In this document: positions 42,266 to 50,250 of the stretch, one piece after another | Layout: each line of letters begins with the position of its first letter | How positions within the stretch are numbered: position 1 is the stretch's first letter | Origin: Arthrobacter ipis | Lineage (GTDB): Bacteria; Actinomycetota; Actinomycetes; Actinomycetales; Micrococcaceae | Assembly: GCF_014694315.1 (NCBI RefSeq) | Contig: NZ_JAAOXD010000009.1 | Span: forward strand, 69,854 to 133,853 | Direction: 5' to 3' | Length of the DNA: 64,000 nucleotides | Notes under the pieces: generated by a model | The model's input: only the letters and a program-made list of their open reading frames with translations | Database searches by the model: none | What the model was told of the DNA's origin: nothing | Translations under genes and position numbers: made by a program

Positions 42266-43201
42266 ATGAACACCAGCACCGAACGCCGCATCGCCGTCAT
42301 CGGCCTCGGAGCCATGGGCGGGGCGATGGCCGCCACGCTCCACAAGGCGGGCTGGGAGGTCACCGGCTTCGACCCCTCCGAGGCAGCACGGACCGCCGCG
42401 TCCGACGCCGGCATCGCCGCCACCGCCCGCGTGGAAGATCTCGCCGGTACCCCCTACGCGGTACTCTCACTGCCCGCGGCCAGCGTCGTGGAGTCCACCG
42501 TTCCCCAGCTTCTGGCATCACCGGGAACCGTCGCCATCATCGACACCACCACCTCCGAGCCGGCAACCAGCAAGCAGATGGCCGAACTCGCCGAGGCGCA
42601 GGGCGCAGCGTTCGTCGATGCCCCGGTCTCCGGCGGCCGCGACGGCGCATCAACCGGAACGCTGAGCGCCTTCGTCGGGGCAACGGATGCGGCCCTTGGC
42701 GCCGCCGAACCCGTTCTGCTGGCACTCACCGGTGGCAAGTACAACCACATCGGCGGACCCGGCAGCGGCAACGTCGTCAAGCTCCTCAACAACGTCCTGG
42801 CCGCTGCCAACCTGGTCTCGGTGGGCGAGGCCCTGGGAGTCGCCAAGGCCTACGGCATCGACCCGGCCAAGGCGGCAGCAAGCATCAGCGAAGCCTCCGG
42901 CGGCAGCAAGGTCTCCGCGAACATGTACCCCAACTGGGTGCTCTCCGGAACCCACGACTCCGGTTTTTCGCTGGGGCTCATGGCACGCGACGCCGCGCTC
43001 GCCGTCGACGTCGCCGCCCAGATCGGCGAAAAGCCGGCGCTGCTGGCCGCCGTCGCCGGCCAATGGCAGGAAGCCCTGGCGGCCCTCGGGCCGCGCGCGG
43101 ACTTCACCGAGATCGCGCGGACCGTTGCCCCTGCCATCACCCGTGCCGGCGCGCCCGGCACCACAAACGGCACCGCAAACGGCACCACCGCCGTCGCCTG
43201 A
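42266..43201 (+). CDS. NAD(P)-dependent beta-hydroxyacid dehydrogenase
   Basis: The 311-residue protein is of the 3-hydroxyisobutyrate dehydrogenase/tartronate semialdehyde reductase family: Rossmann motif IAVIGLGAMGGAMA, substrate motif FVDAPVSGGRDGA, and catalytic Lys in GNVVKLLNN. ATG 42266 has CAGGAGAC 6 bases upstream. Such enzymes interconvert a beta-hydroxyacid and its semialdehyde. The C-terminal 15 residues are a low-complexity Gly-Thr-Asn run (TNGTANGTT). The next gene is an aldehyde dehydrogenase, so together they could oxidise a hydroxyacid via its semialdehyde. Confidence 0.9.
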   Translation: MNTSTERRIAVIGLGAMGGAMAATLHKAGWEVTGFDPSEAARTAASDAGIAATARVEDLAGTPYAVLSLPAASVVESTVPQLLASPGTVAIIDTTTSEPATSKQMAELAEAQGAAFVDAPVSGGRDGASTGTLSAFVGATDAALGAAEPVLLALTGGKYNHIGGPGSGNVVKLLNNVLAAANLVSVGEALGVAKAYGIDPAKAAASISEASGGSKVSANMYPNWVLSGTHDSGFSLGLMARDAALAVDVAAQIGEKPALLAAVAGQWQEALAALGPRADFTEIARTVAPAITRAGAPGTTNGTANGTTAVA

Positions 43202-43245
43202 CGGCTCCTTCAGCACAACGACCCCCAACACAGAGGACCACCACA

Positions 43246-44793
43246 TTGAGCACCACCACAGCACCCACCTCCTCCTCGGCGGCCACCGCCCGGGCCGTCC
43301 TGGACGCAGCATTCCCCGCCGGCGTCGGAGTATTCCTTGACGGCAGGACAGTCACCGGCAGCGGGGAGAACATCACCCTCACCGCAGCCGCCACCGGGGA
43401 ACCGTTCGCCACCTACGCCGACCCCGGCGCCGAGGGCGCCAACGCCATCCTGGAAAGCTCAGTCGCCGGGGCGAAAACCTGGGGCGAAATGAACGGGTTC
43501 GAACGGGCAGCCATCCTCCGCAACGTCAGCCGCGCCGTTGGAGCGCACGCGGAGGAACTGGCCATCCTCGAATCGGCCACCACCGGAAAGCCCATCCGTG
43601 ATGCCCGGGTTGAAGCCGCCAAGGTCGCCGAGATGTTCGGCTACTACGCCGGCTGGGCGGACAAACTGACCGGCCAGACCATCCCCGTTCCCGGCCCGTG
43701 GCACACCTACACCGAACGCGTCCCCTGGGGCGTCGTCGTCGCCATCACACCGTGGAACGCGCCGCTGTTCACCGCCGGCTGGAACTCCGCCGCGCCGCTG
43801 GCCGCGGGCAACGCCGTGATCATCAAGCCCAGCGAATTCACGCCGGCCTCCACCATCCGCCTCGCCCAGCTGGCGCACGAGGCGGGCCTGCCGGCGGGTG
43901 TGTTCAACGTGGCGGCGGGGCTTGGCCAGACCGTGGGCGCGGCGCTCACCAGCGACCGGCGGGTCGGCAAGGTCAGCTTCATCGGCTCCGTCCCCACCGG
44001 CCGCCGGGTGGCCGTGGCCGCCGCGGAGGCCGGCATTCCCGCGCTGCTGGAACTTGGCGGCAAGAGCGCCAACATCGTTTTCGCGGACGCGGACCTGGAA
44101 CGGGCCGCCGACGGCGCCATCGCGGCGATCTTCTCCGGCGCCGGGCAGTCATGCGTGGCCGGGTCGCGGCTTCTGGTGGAGCGCAGCGTTCACGCCCAGT
44201 TCGTGGAGCTGGTCGCCGCCCGCGCGGCGAGGCTGCGCGTCGGCGACCCGCTGAGCGCGGACACCGAGGTGGGACCCATCATCACGGCCCAGCAGTTCGC
44301 CACCGTCACCTCGCTCATCGAGGCCGGAATGAACGACGGCGGACGCCGGGTCACCGGTGGAACGCTTCCCGACGCTCTGGCCGGGTCGCCGCTGGCCGGA
44401 GGCCACTGGGTCATGCCCACCCTGCTCGACGGCGTGACGCTGCAGAACACGCTGGAAACCACGGAGGTATTCGGGCCCGTCGTCGGGGCCGATGCCTTCG
44501 ACACGGAGGCGGAGGCGATTGCCCGGGCCAACAACACGAACTTCGGCCTGGCCGGTGCGGTGTGGACCTCGGATGTTTCCCGCGCGCACCACGTGGCACG
44601 CGAGGTGAAGGCCGGCACGTTCTGGATCAACTCCTACAAGACCATTCACGTCGCGGTTCCGTTCGGCGGTTTCGGGGACTCCGGCCACGGCCGCTCCTCC
44701 GGCCCGGGCGTCCTGGACGAGTATACGCAGACCAAGGCCATCTGGGTGCCGACCCGTGCAGCGGGCGCCCCCTTCCCGTCCCTCTCCTACTAG
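43246..44793 (+). CDS. Aldehyde dehydrogenase (NAD(P)+)
   Basis: The 515-residue enzyme shows the ALDH catalytic Cys in GAGQSCVAGSR, the general-base Glu in LLELGGKSANIVF, NAD(P) motif FIGSVPTGRRV, VAITPWNAPLF and EVFGPVVG. The TTG start at 43246 has GAGGA 9 bases upstream; the frame stays open far upstream through the preceding genes, but that part is a shadow. It oxidises an aldehyde to an acid; the neighbours suggest a hydroxy- or amino-semialdehyde. It starts 44 bases after the dehydrogenase and ends 13 bases before the M20 gene. Confidence 0.92.
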   Translation: MSTTTAPTSSSAATARAVLDAAFPAGVGVFLDGRTVTGSGENITLTAAATGEPFATYADPGAEGANAILESSVAGAKTWGEMNGFERAAILRNVSRAVGAHAEELAILESATTGKPIRDARVEAAKVAEMFGYYAGWADKLTGQTIPVPGPWHTYTERVPWGVVVAITPWNAPLFTAGWNSAAPLAAGNAVIIKPSEFTPASTIRLAQLAHEAGLPAGVFNVAAGLGQTVGAALTSDRRVGKVSFIGSVPTGRRVAVAAAEAGIPALLELGGKSANIVFADADLERAADGAIAAIFSGAGQSCVAGSRLLVERSVHAQFVELVAARAARLRVGDPLSADTEVGPIITAQQFATVTSLIEAGMNDGGRRVTGGTLPDALAGSPLAGGHWVMPTLLDGVTLQNTLETTEVFGPVVGADAFDTEAEAIARANNTNFGLAGAVWTSDVSRAHHVAREVKAGTFWINSYKTIHVAVPFGGFGDSGHGRSSGPGVLDEYTQTKAIWVPTRAAGAPFPSLSY

Positions 44794-44806
44794 GGAAGGC
44801 ATGTTC

Positions 44807-46021
44807 ATGGAAGTCACGGATATGGAGACCCTCCGCACGACACTTGCCGAGGGAGTCAGCAGGTGGAAACCACGGGTGCAGGAGTTGGCGCACCAGATCC
44901 ACGCATTCAAGGAGGTGTCCTTCGAGGAGGTCCGCTCGGCCGAAGCGATAGCAGACCTGCTGGCCGAGGGCGGCTTCGAGGTGGAACGCGGCACGGGCGG
45001 CCTTCCCACGGCCTTCACCGCCACCGCCGGAAGCGGCGACCTGACGGTCGCGCTGTGCGTGGAATACGACGCACTCCCGGACATCGGACACGCGTGCGGG
45101 CACAACCTGATCGCCGGCACCTCCGTGGGTGCCGCCCTGGCTCTGCAGCCCTTCGTGGATGAATTAGGAATCACCCTGAAGGCCATCGGGACGCCGGCGG
45201 AGGAACACGGCGGCGGCAAGGCGCTGCTGCTGGAGCGCGGCGCGTTCGACGGCGTCAGCCTCGCCCTCATGGTCCATCCGGTCCAGGACGGGGTGACCTA
45301 CAACCCCGCGGGCACCAGCGCCCAGGCCGTCGGCCGGTACCGGGCGACGTTCACCGGACAGGCAGCCCACGCGGCGGCAGCCCCGCACCAGGGCGTGAAC
45401 GCCGCGGACGCCGCCGTGCTGAGCCAGGTGGCCGTCGGGCTGCTGCGCCAGCAGATCCCCGGCGACCACCGCATCGCAATGTATGTCGCAGAGGCCGGTC
45501 ACGTCACCAACATCATTCCGGAACGGGCGGTGGTGGAGTTCGAATGCCGGGCCTTCACCCTGAGGGAATACGAGGCACTGCTGGAGCGGGTCCGCCGCTG
45601 CTTCGAAGGGGCCGCCCTGGCCACCGGCACCACGCTGGCCATCGCGGACACGGAACCCCTCTACGAACCGCTGATCCAGGACGACGCCCTGGCGGCCCAC
45701 TGGACCGAGGCCATGGTGGTGTTTGGCAAGGACACCTCCCCCTCGGCCGGCATCAGCGGCGGCTCCACGGACATGGGCAACATTTCCCAGGTCATCCCCA
45801 GCCTGCATCCCTGGCTGAGCATTCCCGGTGCGGACGTGCCCATCCACTCGCACAGCTTTGCAGCACTTGCAGACTCCCCCGCGGCCTACGCCGTGATGCA
45901 CGAGGCCGCCACCGCGCTGGCCTGGACGGTCGCCGCCGCGGCCACTACCCCCGCCGAAAGGGCACGCCTGATCAAAGCGGCTTACCGCCGCCAGACGGTC
46001 ACACAGGAAGGCACATCATGA
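44807..46021 (+). CDS. M20-family amidohydrolase (AbgB-like)
   Basis: The 404-residue protein has the M20/ACY1 metal site: CVEYDALPDIGHACGHNLIAG is split around the Asp and His ligands, PAEEHGGGKALL gives the catalytic Glu pair, and a lid domain (about 190-300) contains FTGQAAHAAAAPHQGVNA. It resembles aminobenzoyl-glutamate hydrolase subunits and N-acyl amino acid amidohydrolases, which cleave amide conjugates. ATG 44807 is preferred because GGGAAGG lies 7 bases upstream; ATGs at 44801 and 44822 are alternatives. Its stop overlaps the DUF3100 start (ATGA), tying hydrolase and membrane protein together. Confidence 0.88.
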   Translation: MEVTDMETLRTTLAEGVSRWKPRVQELAHQIHAFKEVSFEEVRSAEAIADLLAEGGFEVERGTGGLPTAFTATAGSGDLTVALCVEYDALPDIGHACGHNLIAGTSVGAALALQPFVDELGITLKAIGTPAEEHGGGKALLLERGAFDGVSLALMVHPVQDGVTYNPAGTSAQAVGRYRATFTGQAAHAAAAPHQGVNAADAAVLSQVAVGLLRQQIPGDHRIAMYVAEAGHVTNIIPERAVVEFECRAFTLREYEALLERVRRCFEGAALATGTTLAIADTEPLYEPLIQDDALAAHWTEAMVVFGKDTSPSAGISGGSTDMGNISQVIPSLHPWLSIPGADVPIHSHSFAALADSPAAYAVMHEAATALAWTVAAAATTPAERARLIKAAYRRQTVTQEGTS

Positions 46022-47445
46022 GCACCAGCAGAACACCCGTGCGGACAGACAGGGCTGGTACCCGGCTGACGCTTCCCATCGCCGCCCTGGCCTTTGTCAT
46101 TGCCCTGGCGGTCCAGCTGATCGGACAGGCCAAGATCGACGTCGGCATCGGCGCCATAGTCATCTTCCCCATGGTCTGGGGGCTCATCCTCGGGCTGCTC
46201 GTCTCGGTCCAGAAGTTCAAGCCGCTGGGCCTGGACCTGCAGCGGGTCGCCGCCGCGCTGGTGGGCGTTGCCGTGCTGCTCCTGGTGGCCAGGCTCGCGT
46301 TCAACATCGGGCCCAGCCTTCCCACCCTGCTCAAGGCCGGGCCGGCGCTGCTGCTGCAGGAGGTGGGGCACCTGCTGGGCACCATTGCACTCGCCCTCCC
46401 GCTGGCCGTGCTGCTCCGGATGGGCAAGGCGACGGTCGGTGCCACGTTCTCCCTTGACCGGGAACCGTCCTTTGCCATGGTCTCCGAAAAGTACGGCCCC
46501 GACTCCGACCAGTACCGCGGCGTCCTGGCCATGTACGTTTTCGGAACCCTGTTCGGCGCCGTGTACATCACGCTGCTGACATCCCTCGTATCCAACTGGA
46601 AGATCTTCGACCCCCTGGCCCTGGCCATGGGTGCAGGCGTGGGGTCCGGGTCCATGATGGCCGCGTCCTCAGCAAGCATCATCGCCGCCTACCCCGGCGA
46701 CCAGGAGGCCATCCTTGGCATGGCGGCCATCTCCAACCTGATCACCACCATCCTCGGCGTCTACGTCGGCATCTACCTCGCCCTTCCGCTGGCGGATCGT
46801 TTCTACAGGGTGCTCACCCGCGGGCAGACCCGGGAAGAGGCTGCGGTCACGGCCGGCGCCGCGCCGCAGCGTGCGGACACCCAGCGCAGCGCTGCCGCCA
46901 CCCACCGCGCTCCTGATACGGAGCTCGGCGGCGCCGACACCGCACGGGATGCAGCCCAGGCCGAGGAAAACCGGCGGTTCCGCGAGCGTGTGGCCGAATC
47001 GTCGGCGGCCATGCACCTGCCGCTGTGGCTCTCCCTCTTGGTCCTCACCGTCCTCGGCATCGGCACCGCTTCGGTGGCGGCCAAGGGATTCAGCCTGACC
47101 ATCGTCGCCGGGTACGCAATCATGCTAGCCCTCGTTCTGGTCAGCATTGCCCTGGCCAGGCTCACCAAGAAGATCTCGGCGATCGTCTACATCACCACCA
47201 TCGGCGCCTACATCTCCAGCCCGTGGTTCTTCGGTGCCGCAGCACTCGCCGGGCCCATCAAGTCGGTCGACTTTCTGTCCATCGCCACGGTCATGCTGAC
47301 CCTCGCCGGCCTGTCCCTGGGCAAGGACATTCCGCTGCTGAAAAACATCGGCTGGAAGATCATCCCGGTGGGCCTGGTGGCCGTCACCGCATCGTTCCTG
47401 CTGTCCACCGTCATCGCGGAGTTCGCCCTCGGCCTGTGGCACTAA
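46018..47445 (+). CDS. DUF3100 membrane protein, putative permease
   Basis: The 475-residue protein has about 10 to 12 hydrophobic segments in two halves, separated by a charged, Ala/Arg-rich cytoplasmic linker near residues 265-320. It matches DUF3100, whose members occur next to M20 hydrolases; transport is assumed from topology and context, not shown. MGAGVGSGSMMAASSASIIAAYPG is a conserved-looking reentrant-type segment, here quoted only by its first and last residues around 205-228. It overlaps the M20 gene as ATGA and is the last gene of the operon, before a perfect terminator. Confidence 0.82.
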   Translation: MSTSRTPVRTDRAGTRLTLPIAALAFVIALAVQLIGQAKIDVGIGAIVIFPMVWGLILGLLVSVQKFKPLGLDLQRVAAALVGVAVLLLVARLAFNIGPSLPTLLKAGPALLLQEVGHLLGTIALALPLAVLLRMGKATVGATFSLDREPSFAMVSEKYGPDSDQYRGVLAMYVFGTLFGAVYITLLTSLVSNWKIFDPLALAMGAGVGSGSMMAASSASIIAAYPGDQEAILGMAAISNLITTILGVYVGIYLALPLADRFYRVLTRGQTREEAAVTAGAAPQRADTQRSAAATHRAPDTELGGADTARDAAQAEENRRFRERVAESSAAMHLPLWLSLLVLTVLGIGTASVAAKGFSLTIVAGYAIMLALVLVSIALARLTKKISAIVYITTIGAYISSPWFFGAAALAGPIKSVDFLSIATVMLTLAGLSLGKDIPLLKNIGWKIIPVGLVAVTASFLLSTVIAEFALGLWH

Positions 47446-47460
47446 CGCCCTAACGCACAA

Positions 47461-47514
47461 AAGGAAGCGGACGACGGCAGGCCCTCCCGCCGTCGTCCGC
47501 TTCCTTTGTTTTTG
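47461..47514 (+). terminator. Perfect 18-bp stem terminator after DUF3100
   Basis: AAGGAAGCGGACGACGGC (47461-47478) and GCCGTCGTCCGCTTCCTT (47489-47506) are exact complements, followed by TGTTTTTGCC. It is a family member with a longer stem than most. Confidence 0.93.
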
Positions 47515-47518
47515 CCTC

Positions 47519-47667
47519 TTGTCAGCGCAACCGCTACATGAGTATGGTGCGGCCAGCCGGACTTTCGGCCACGCCGGGTCTTAGGCAGTGCCGGCAGTTT
47601 GGCATTACAGCGCGGCGCCCCAAACGGCGCCGCCGTCAGGGGCCATGACGCGCGCAATCCTGGCCCC
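47519..47667 (+). promoter_or_regulatory. Promoter and structured leader of secreted-protein gene
   Basis: TTGTCA (47519-47524), 18 bases, TATGGT (47543-47548) fits a sigma-70-type promoter. Downstream are two hairpins: GCGGCGCC/GGCGCCGC with loop CCAAAC (47612-47633), and GGGGCCA/TGGCCCC (47639-47667). The resulting leader would be about 210 bases long before the ATG at 47765. No known riboswitch class is recognised, and there is no gene in 47507-47764. Confidence 0.4.
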
Positions 47668-47764
47668 GTAAATCCAGGCGCCCGCTCACCGCGCCGGCAC
47701 GGCCACGGGCGACGCAGGACGCCACGCTTCCGCTCACTCCACCCTTTATCCAAGGGAGAACCAG

Positions 47765-48217
47765 ATGTTAGGCACCACAAGCCGCCTCGCCGCCGTCGCT
47801 CTCGCCGCCGGTCTCATGGGCATCGCCGCCCCCGCCCACGCGGCCCCCGCGACACTCGTTAGCGCGGGGGCCGGAATCCTCGTCGCAGACGGCGCCGCCG
47901 TCGATATTCCGGTGACCTTTGTCTGCGACACCGATCCCACCCTGCTCATCGCGGTACCCGTCATCCAGCTCACTCAAAGAGTCAGCGACGGACGGATAGC
48001 CGGCGGCTTCGGAAACGAACAGCTCAGCTGCACCAGGCAGGCCCAGACCGTCACCATTCGTGTAGTTCCAAACATGATGGCGTTCAACGAAGGCACGGCC
48101 GCGGCCACCATCGTTCTGCAAAGCTGCAACGCGCAGTTCCAGTGCTCCGTAGAGGTCATCAACACCGAGGTGAAACTCGCCAAGGGCACAGCTTCCGGGA
48201 TCGTGCCCCAGAGGTAG
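47765..48217 (+). CDS. Secreted protein of unknown function
   Basis: The 150-residue product begins with a signal peptide (SRLAAVALAAGLMGIAAPAHA, split; cleavage after AHA near residue 26). The mature part is about 124 residues, beta-rich in appearance, with four cysteines (about 54, 89, 121, 127) that could form two disulphides. AAGGGAGA lies 7 bases upstream of the ATG. No family is recognised. It stands alone after a long structured leader and is followed by the converging flavin reductase gene. Confidence 0.8.
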   Translation: MLGTTSRLAAVALAAGLMGIAAPAHAAPATLVSAGAGILVADGAAVDIPVTFVCDTDPTLLIAVPVIQLTQRVSDGRIAGGFGNEQLSCTRQAQTVTIRVVPNMMAFNEGTAAATIVLQSCNAQFQCSVEVINTEVKLAKGTASGIVPQR

Positions 48218-48256
48218 GGCTAGGAGAGTTCCAGCTCGCGGACGACGCCCGCTCCG

Positions 48257-48772
48257 TCATGCGGCGCCCTCAAGGATCTTGACCCGTGGCTGCACGGAGA
48301 CGTACTCCCCCTTGAAGAAAAGGAGGGGATCGACGTCGGAACGGGCGCCCAGGGCGTGGACGGCGGCCACCACGATGGTGTGGTCGCCGCCGTCGTACTC
48401 CTGGTGCAGCTCGCAGTCCACCCAGGCCAGGGCGCCGTCGAGGACAGGGCTGCCGAGGGGCGATGGCGAGTGGTCAACACCGGCGAACTTGTCCGCACCG
48501 GGCCGCGCGAACTGGGCCGCGAGGTGCTGGTGGCCGGCCGGAAGGACGTTGACGGTGAAGCGGCCCGCAGCACGCAGCAGCGGCCAGGTGCTGGAGGTCC
48601 GTGCCGGGCTGAAAGTCACCAGCGCCGGCTCCAGCGAGAGCGACGCAAAGGACTGGCAGGTGAACCCGGCAGGGCCGTTCTCGGTGGCCGCGGTGATCAC
48701 GGTCAGGCCCGTTGCGAAGTGGCCCAGCACGTTGCGGATCCGGCGCGGGCTGAGGTCTGAGAGTTCCGTCAT
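48257..48772 (-). CDS. Flavin reductase-family protein (HpaC-like)
   Basis: From ATG 48772 (AAAGGA 8 bases upstream) the 171-residue protein has RRIRNVLGHFATGLTVITA, GFTCQSFASLSLEPALVTF, FTVNVLPAGHQHLA and ALAWVDCELHQEYDGGDHTI, the flavin reductase fold that supplies reduced flavin to two-component monooxygenases. No monooxygenase is adjacent, so it may serve one elsewhere. It is monocistronic and convergent with the secreted-protein gene. Confidence 0.9.
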   Translation of the reverse strand: MTELSDLSPRRIRNVLGHFATGLTVITAATENGPAGFTCQSFASLSLEPALVTFSPARTSSTWPLLRAAGRFTVNVLPAGHQHLAAQFARPGADKFAGVDHSPSPLGSPVLDGALAWVDCELHQEYDGGDHTIVVAAVHALGARSDVDPLLFFKGEYVSVQPRVKILEGAA

Positions 48773-48905
48773 GGCGAGTCCTTTCGAAGCGTGTAGACCC
48801 AATCAAGCACCTTGCTGCGCGCTTCCCAACCCCGGCTGCAACGAACTGACGCGCACTGAAACGCAGCTTCACCGGCCGAAGCGAGGCGTAACAAAACCGG
48901 CCAAC

Positions 48906-48975
48906 TTCCTGTGCCCGGGTGGACAGGAACGGTCTGCAAAACCGTTGACGCGTTCGAATCCCGCCATCACACCCG
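48906..48975 (+). pseudogene. tRNA-Cys-like fragment
   Basis: A perfect anticodon arm ACGGT-CTGCAAA-ACCGT (48929-48945) presents GCA, the cysteine anticodon, followed by a T-loop sequence TTCGAAT (48953-48959) and CCCGCC. Instead of a normal D arm there is a 7-bp hairpin TTCCTGT/ACAGGAA (48906-48929), and no 5' acceptor strand complements the 3' side. The variable region is only about two bases and the T stem pairs poorly. It is therefore a tRNA remnant, an attachment-site scar or a tRNA-like leader element, not a normal tRNA gene. Confidence 0.5.
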
Positions 48976-48982
48976 GGAATAA

Positions 48983-49023
48983 TTCCGAATTTGCGGAAAT
49001 ACCATCGCTCAAAGTCCGCAAAT
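48983..49023. promoter_or_regulatory. Inverted repeats upstream of molybdate cluster
   Basis: Two overlapping elements: TTCCG-AATTTG-CGGAA (48983-48998) and ATTTGCGGA ... TCCGCAAAT (48989-48997 and 49015-49023), both with perfect arms. They lie 17 to 57 bases before the HTH-TOBE gene and are candidate binding sites for its product. Confidence 0.55.
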
Positions 49024-49039
49024 AGGGAATCATGGTGTC

Positions 49040-49450
49040 GTGCCGAAAATCCGCATCTCCGAAGCCGCGCGCTTCCTGGGCGTCAGTGACGACACCGTCC
49101 GCCGCTGGACCGAGAACGGGACGCTCACCCCCGTCAAGGACTCCTCCGGCCGGCTGGCCGTCGAGGGGCTCGAACTCGCCCACCTCGCCAGGGACCAGGC
49201 GCAGCTGCCCGAGGACCCCACCCGCGTCGGCAGCTCGGCGCGCAACCGGTTCGTTGGCCTGGTCACCGGCATCACCGCGGACAAGGTCATGGCCCAGGTG
49301 GAGCTGCAGTGCGGCCCGTTCCGCGTCGTTTCCCTGATGAGCAGCGAAGCCGTCCGTGACCTCGGCCTTGAACTCGGGTCCGTGGCCACTGCGGTCGTCA
49401 AGGCCACCACGGTCATCATCGAAACGCCCCAAGGAAAGAGCATCATATGA
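49040..49450 (+). CDS. HTH-TOBE molybdate-responsive regulator (ModE-like)
   Basis: The 136-residue protein joins a MerR/excisionase-type helix-turn-helix (RISEAARFLGVSDDTVRRWTENG, about residues 4-27) to a single TOBE/Mop domain (about 68-132; RNRFVGLVTGITADKVMAQVEL, split; LELGSVATAVVKATTVII), which binds molybdate. This is a minimal form compared with ModE, which has two TOBE domains. GTG 49040 is the start; AGGGAATC lies about 10 bases upstream. Its stop overlaps modA (ATGA), so it is the first gene of the mod operon and probably senses molybdate to control it. Confidence 0.85.
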   Translation: MPKIRISEAARFLGVSDDTVRRWTENGTLTPVKDSSGRLAVEGLELAHLARDQAQLPEDPTRVGSSARNRFVGLVTGITADKVMAQVELQCGPFRVVSLMSSEAVRDLGLELGSVATAVVKATTVIIETPQGKSII

Positions 49451-50250
49451 GCACCATCCGCGTGCCCGTCGGCGCCCTGCTGGCCGCCGGAGTCCTTGCT
49501 GCCGGGCTGGCCGGCTGCGCCGCTTCCAGTACCGCGGCCGGCACGACCCGGAGCGGCAGTTCGACGGCGGCCGGTACCGGCACCGTCACCGTGTTCGCCG
49601 CCGCGTCCCTCAAGTCGACGTTCACCAAGATCGCCTCCGGGTTCGAGGCCGCAAACCCGGGCACCAAGGTCACCCTGAACTTTGCCGGGTCCTCGGACCT
49701 GGTCACGCAGGTTACCCAGGGAGCCCCGGCCGACGTGATCGCCTCCGCCGACACCACGAACATGGCCAAGCTCTCCGACGCCAAGCTCATCGACGGAACG
49801 CCAAGCAAGTTCGCCACGAACACCTTGGAGATCGCCGTCCCGCCGGGGAATCCGGCGTCGATCAGCTCCTTCGCTGACCTGGCGAAGCCGGGCGTCAAGG
49901 TGGTTGTCTGCGCACCGCAGGTGCCCTGCGGCTCCGCCACCGAGACGGTGGAGCAGGCCGCCGGAACCACCCTGAAACCCGTGAGCGAGGAATCCTCCGT
50001 GACCGATGTACTCGGCAAGGTCAGCTCCGGTGAAGCCGACGCCGGGCTGGTCTACGTCACCGACGTCAAGACCGCTGGCGACAAGGTCAAGGGCATCCCG
50101 TTCAGCGAGTCGGACCAGGCCGTGAATACCTACCCGATCGCCACCGTGGGCAGCAGCAAGAGCAAGGAACTGGCCAAGGCCTTCATCGCCATGGTCACCG
50201 GAAGCGAAGGCAGGAAGGTCCTCAGTGACGCCGGTTTCGGCACCCCGTAG
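49447..50250 (+). CDS. modA: Molybdate ABC transporter substrate-binding lipoprotein
   Basis: The 267-residue product has a lipoprotein signal (AAGLAGCAAS; lipidated Cys24) and ModA blocks VTVFAAASLKSTFTKIA, NFAGSSDLVTQVTQGAPADVIASAD (split) and VYVTDVKTAGDKV. It binds molybdate or tungstate outside the membrane. It overlaps the regulator by 4 bases and modB by 26 bases, so translation is tightly coupled. Confidence 0.95.
   Translation: MSTIRVPVGALLAAGVLAAGLAGCAASSTAAGTTRSGSSTAAGTGTVTVFAAASLKSTFTKIASGFEAANPGTKVTLNFAGSSDLVTQVTQGAPADVIASADTTNMAKLSDAKLIDGTPSKFATNTLEIAVPPGNPASISSFADLAKPGVKVVVCAPQVPCGSATETVEQAAGTTLKPVSEESSVTDVLGKVSSGEADAGLVYVTDVKTAGDKVKGIPFSESDQAVNTYPIATVGSSKSKELAKAFIAMVTGSEGRKVLSDAGFGTP

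Noticed and set aside
41851..44793. 980-residue frame that includes the aldehyde dehydrogenase
   Set aside because: Only the part from TTG 43246 is protein-like; the upstream 465 residues are a low-complexity shadow of the RpiR and dehydrogenase genes.
48906..48975. Functional tRNA-Cys or tRNA-Sec gene
   Set aside because: There is no acceptor stem, no normal D arm and too short a variable region; anticodon GCA excludes selenocysteine. Kept only as a tRNA-like fragment.
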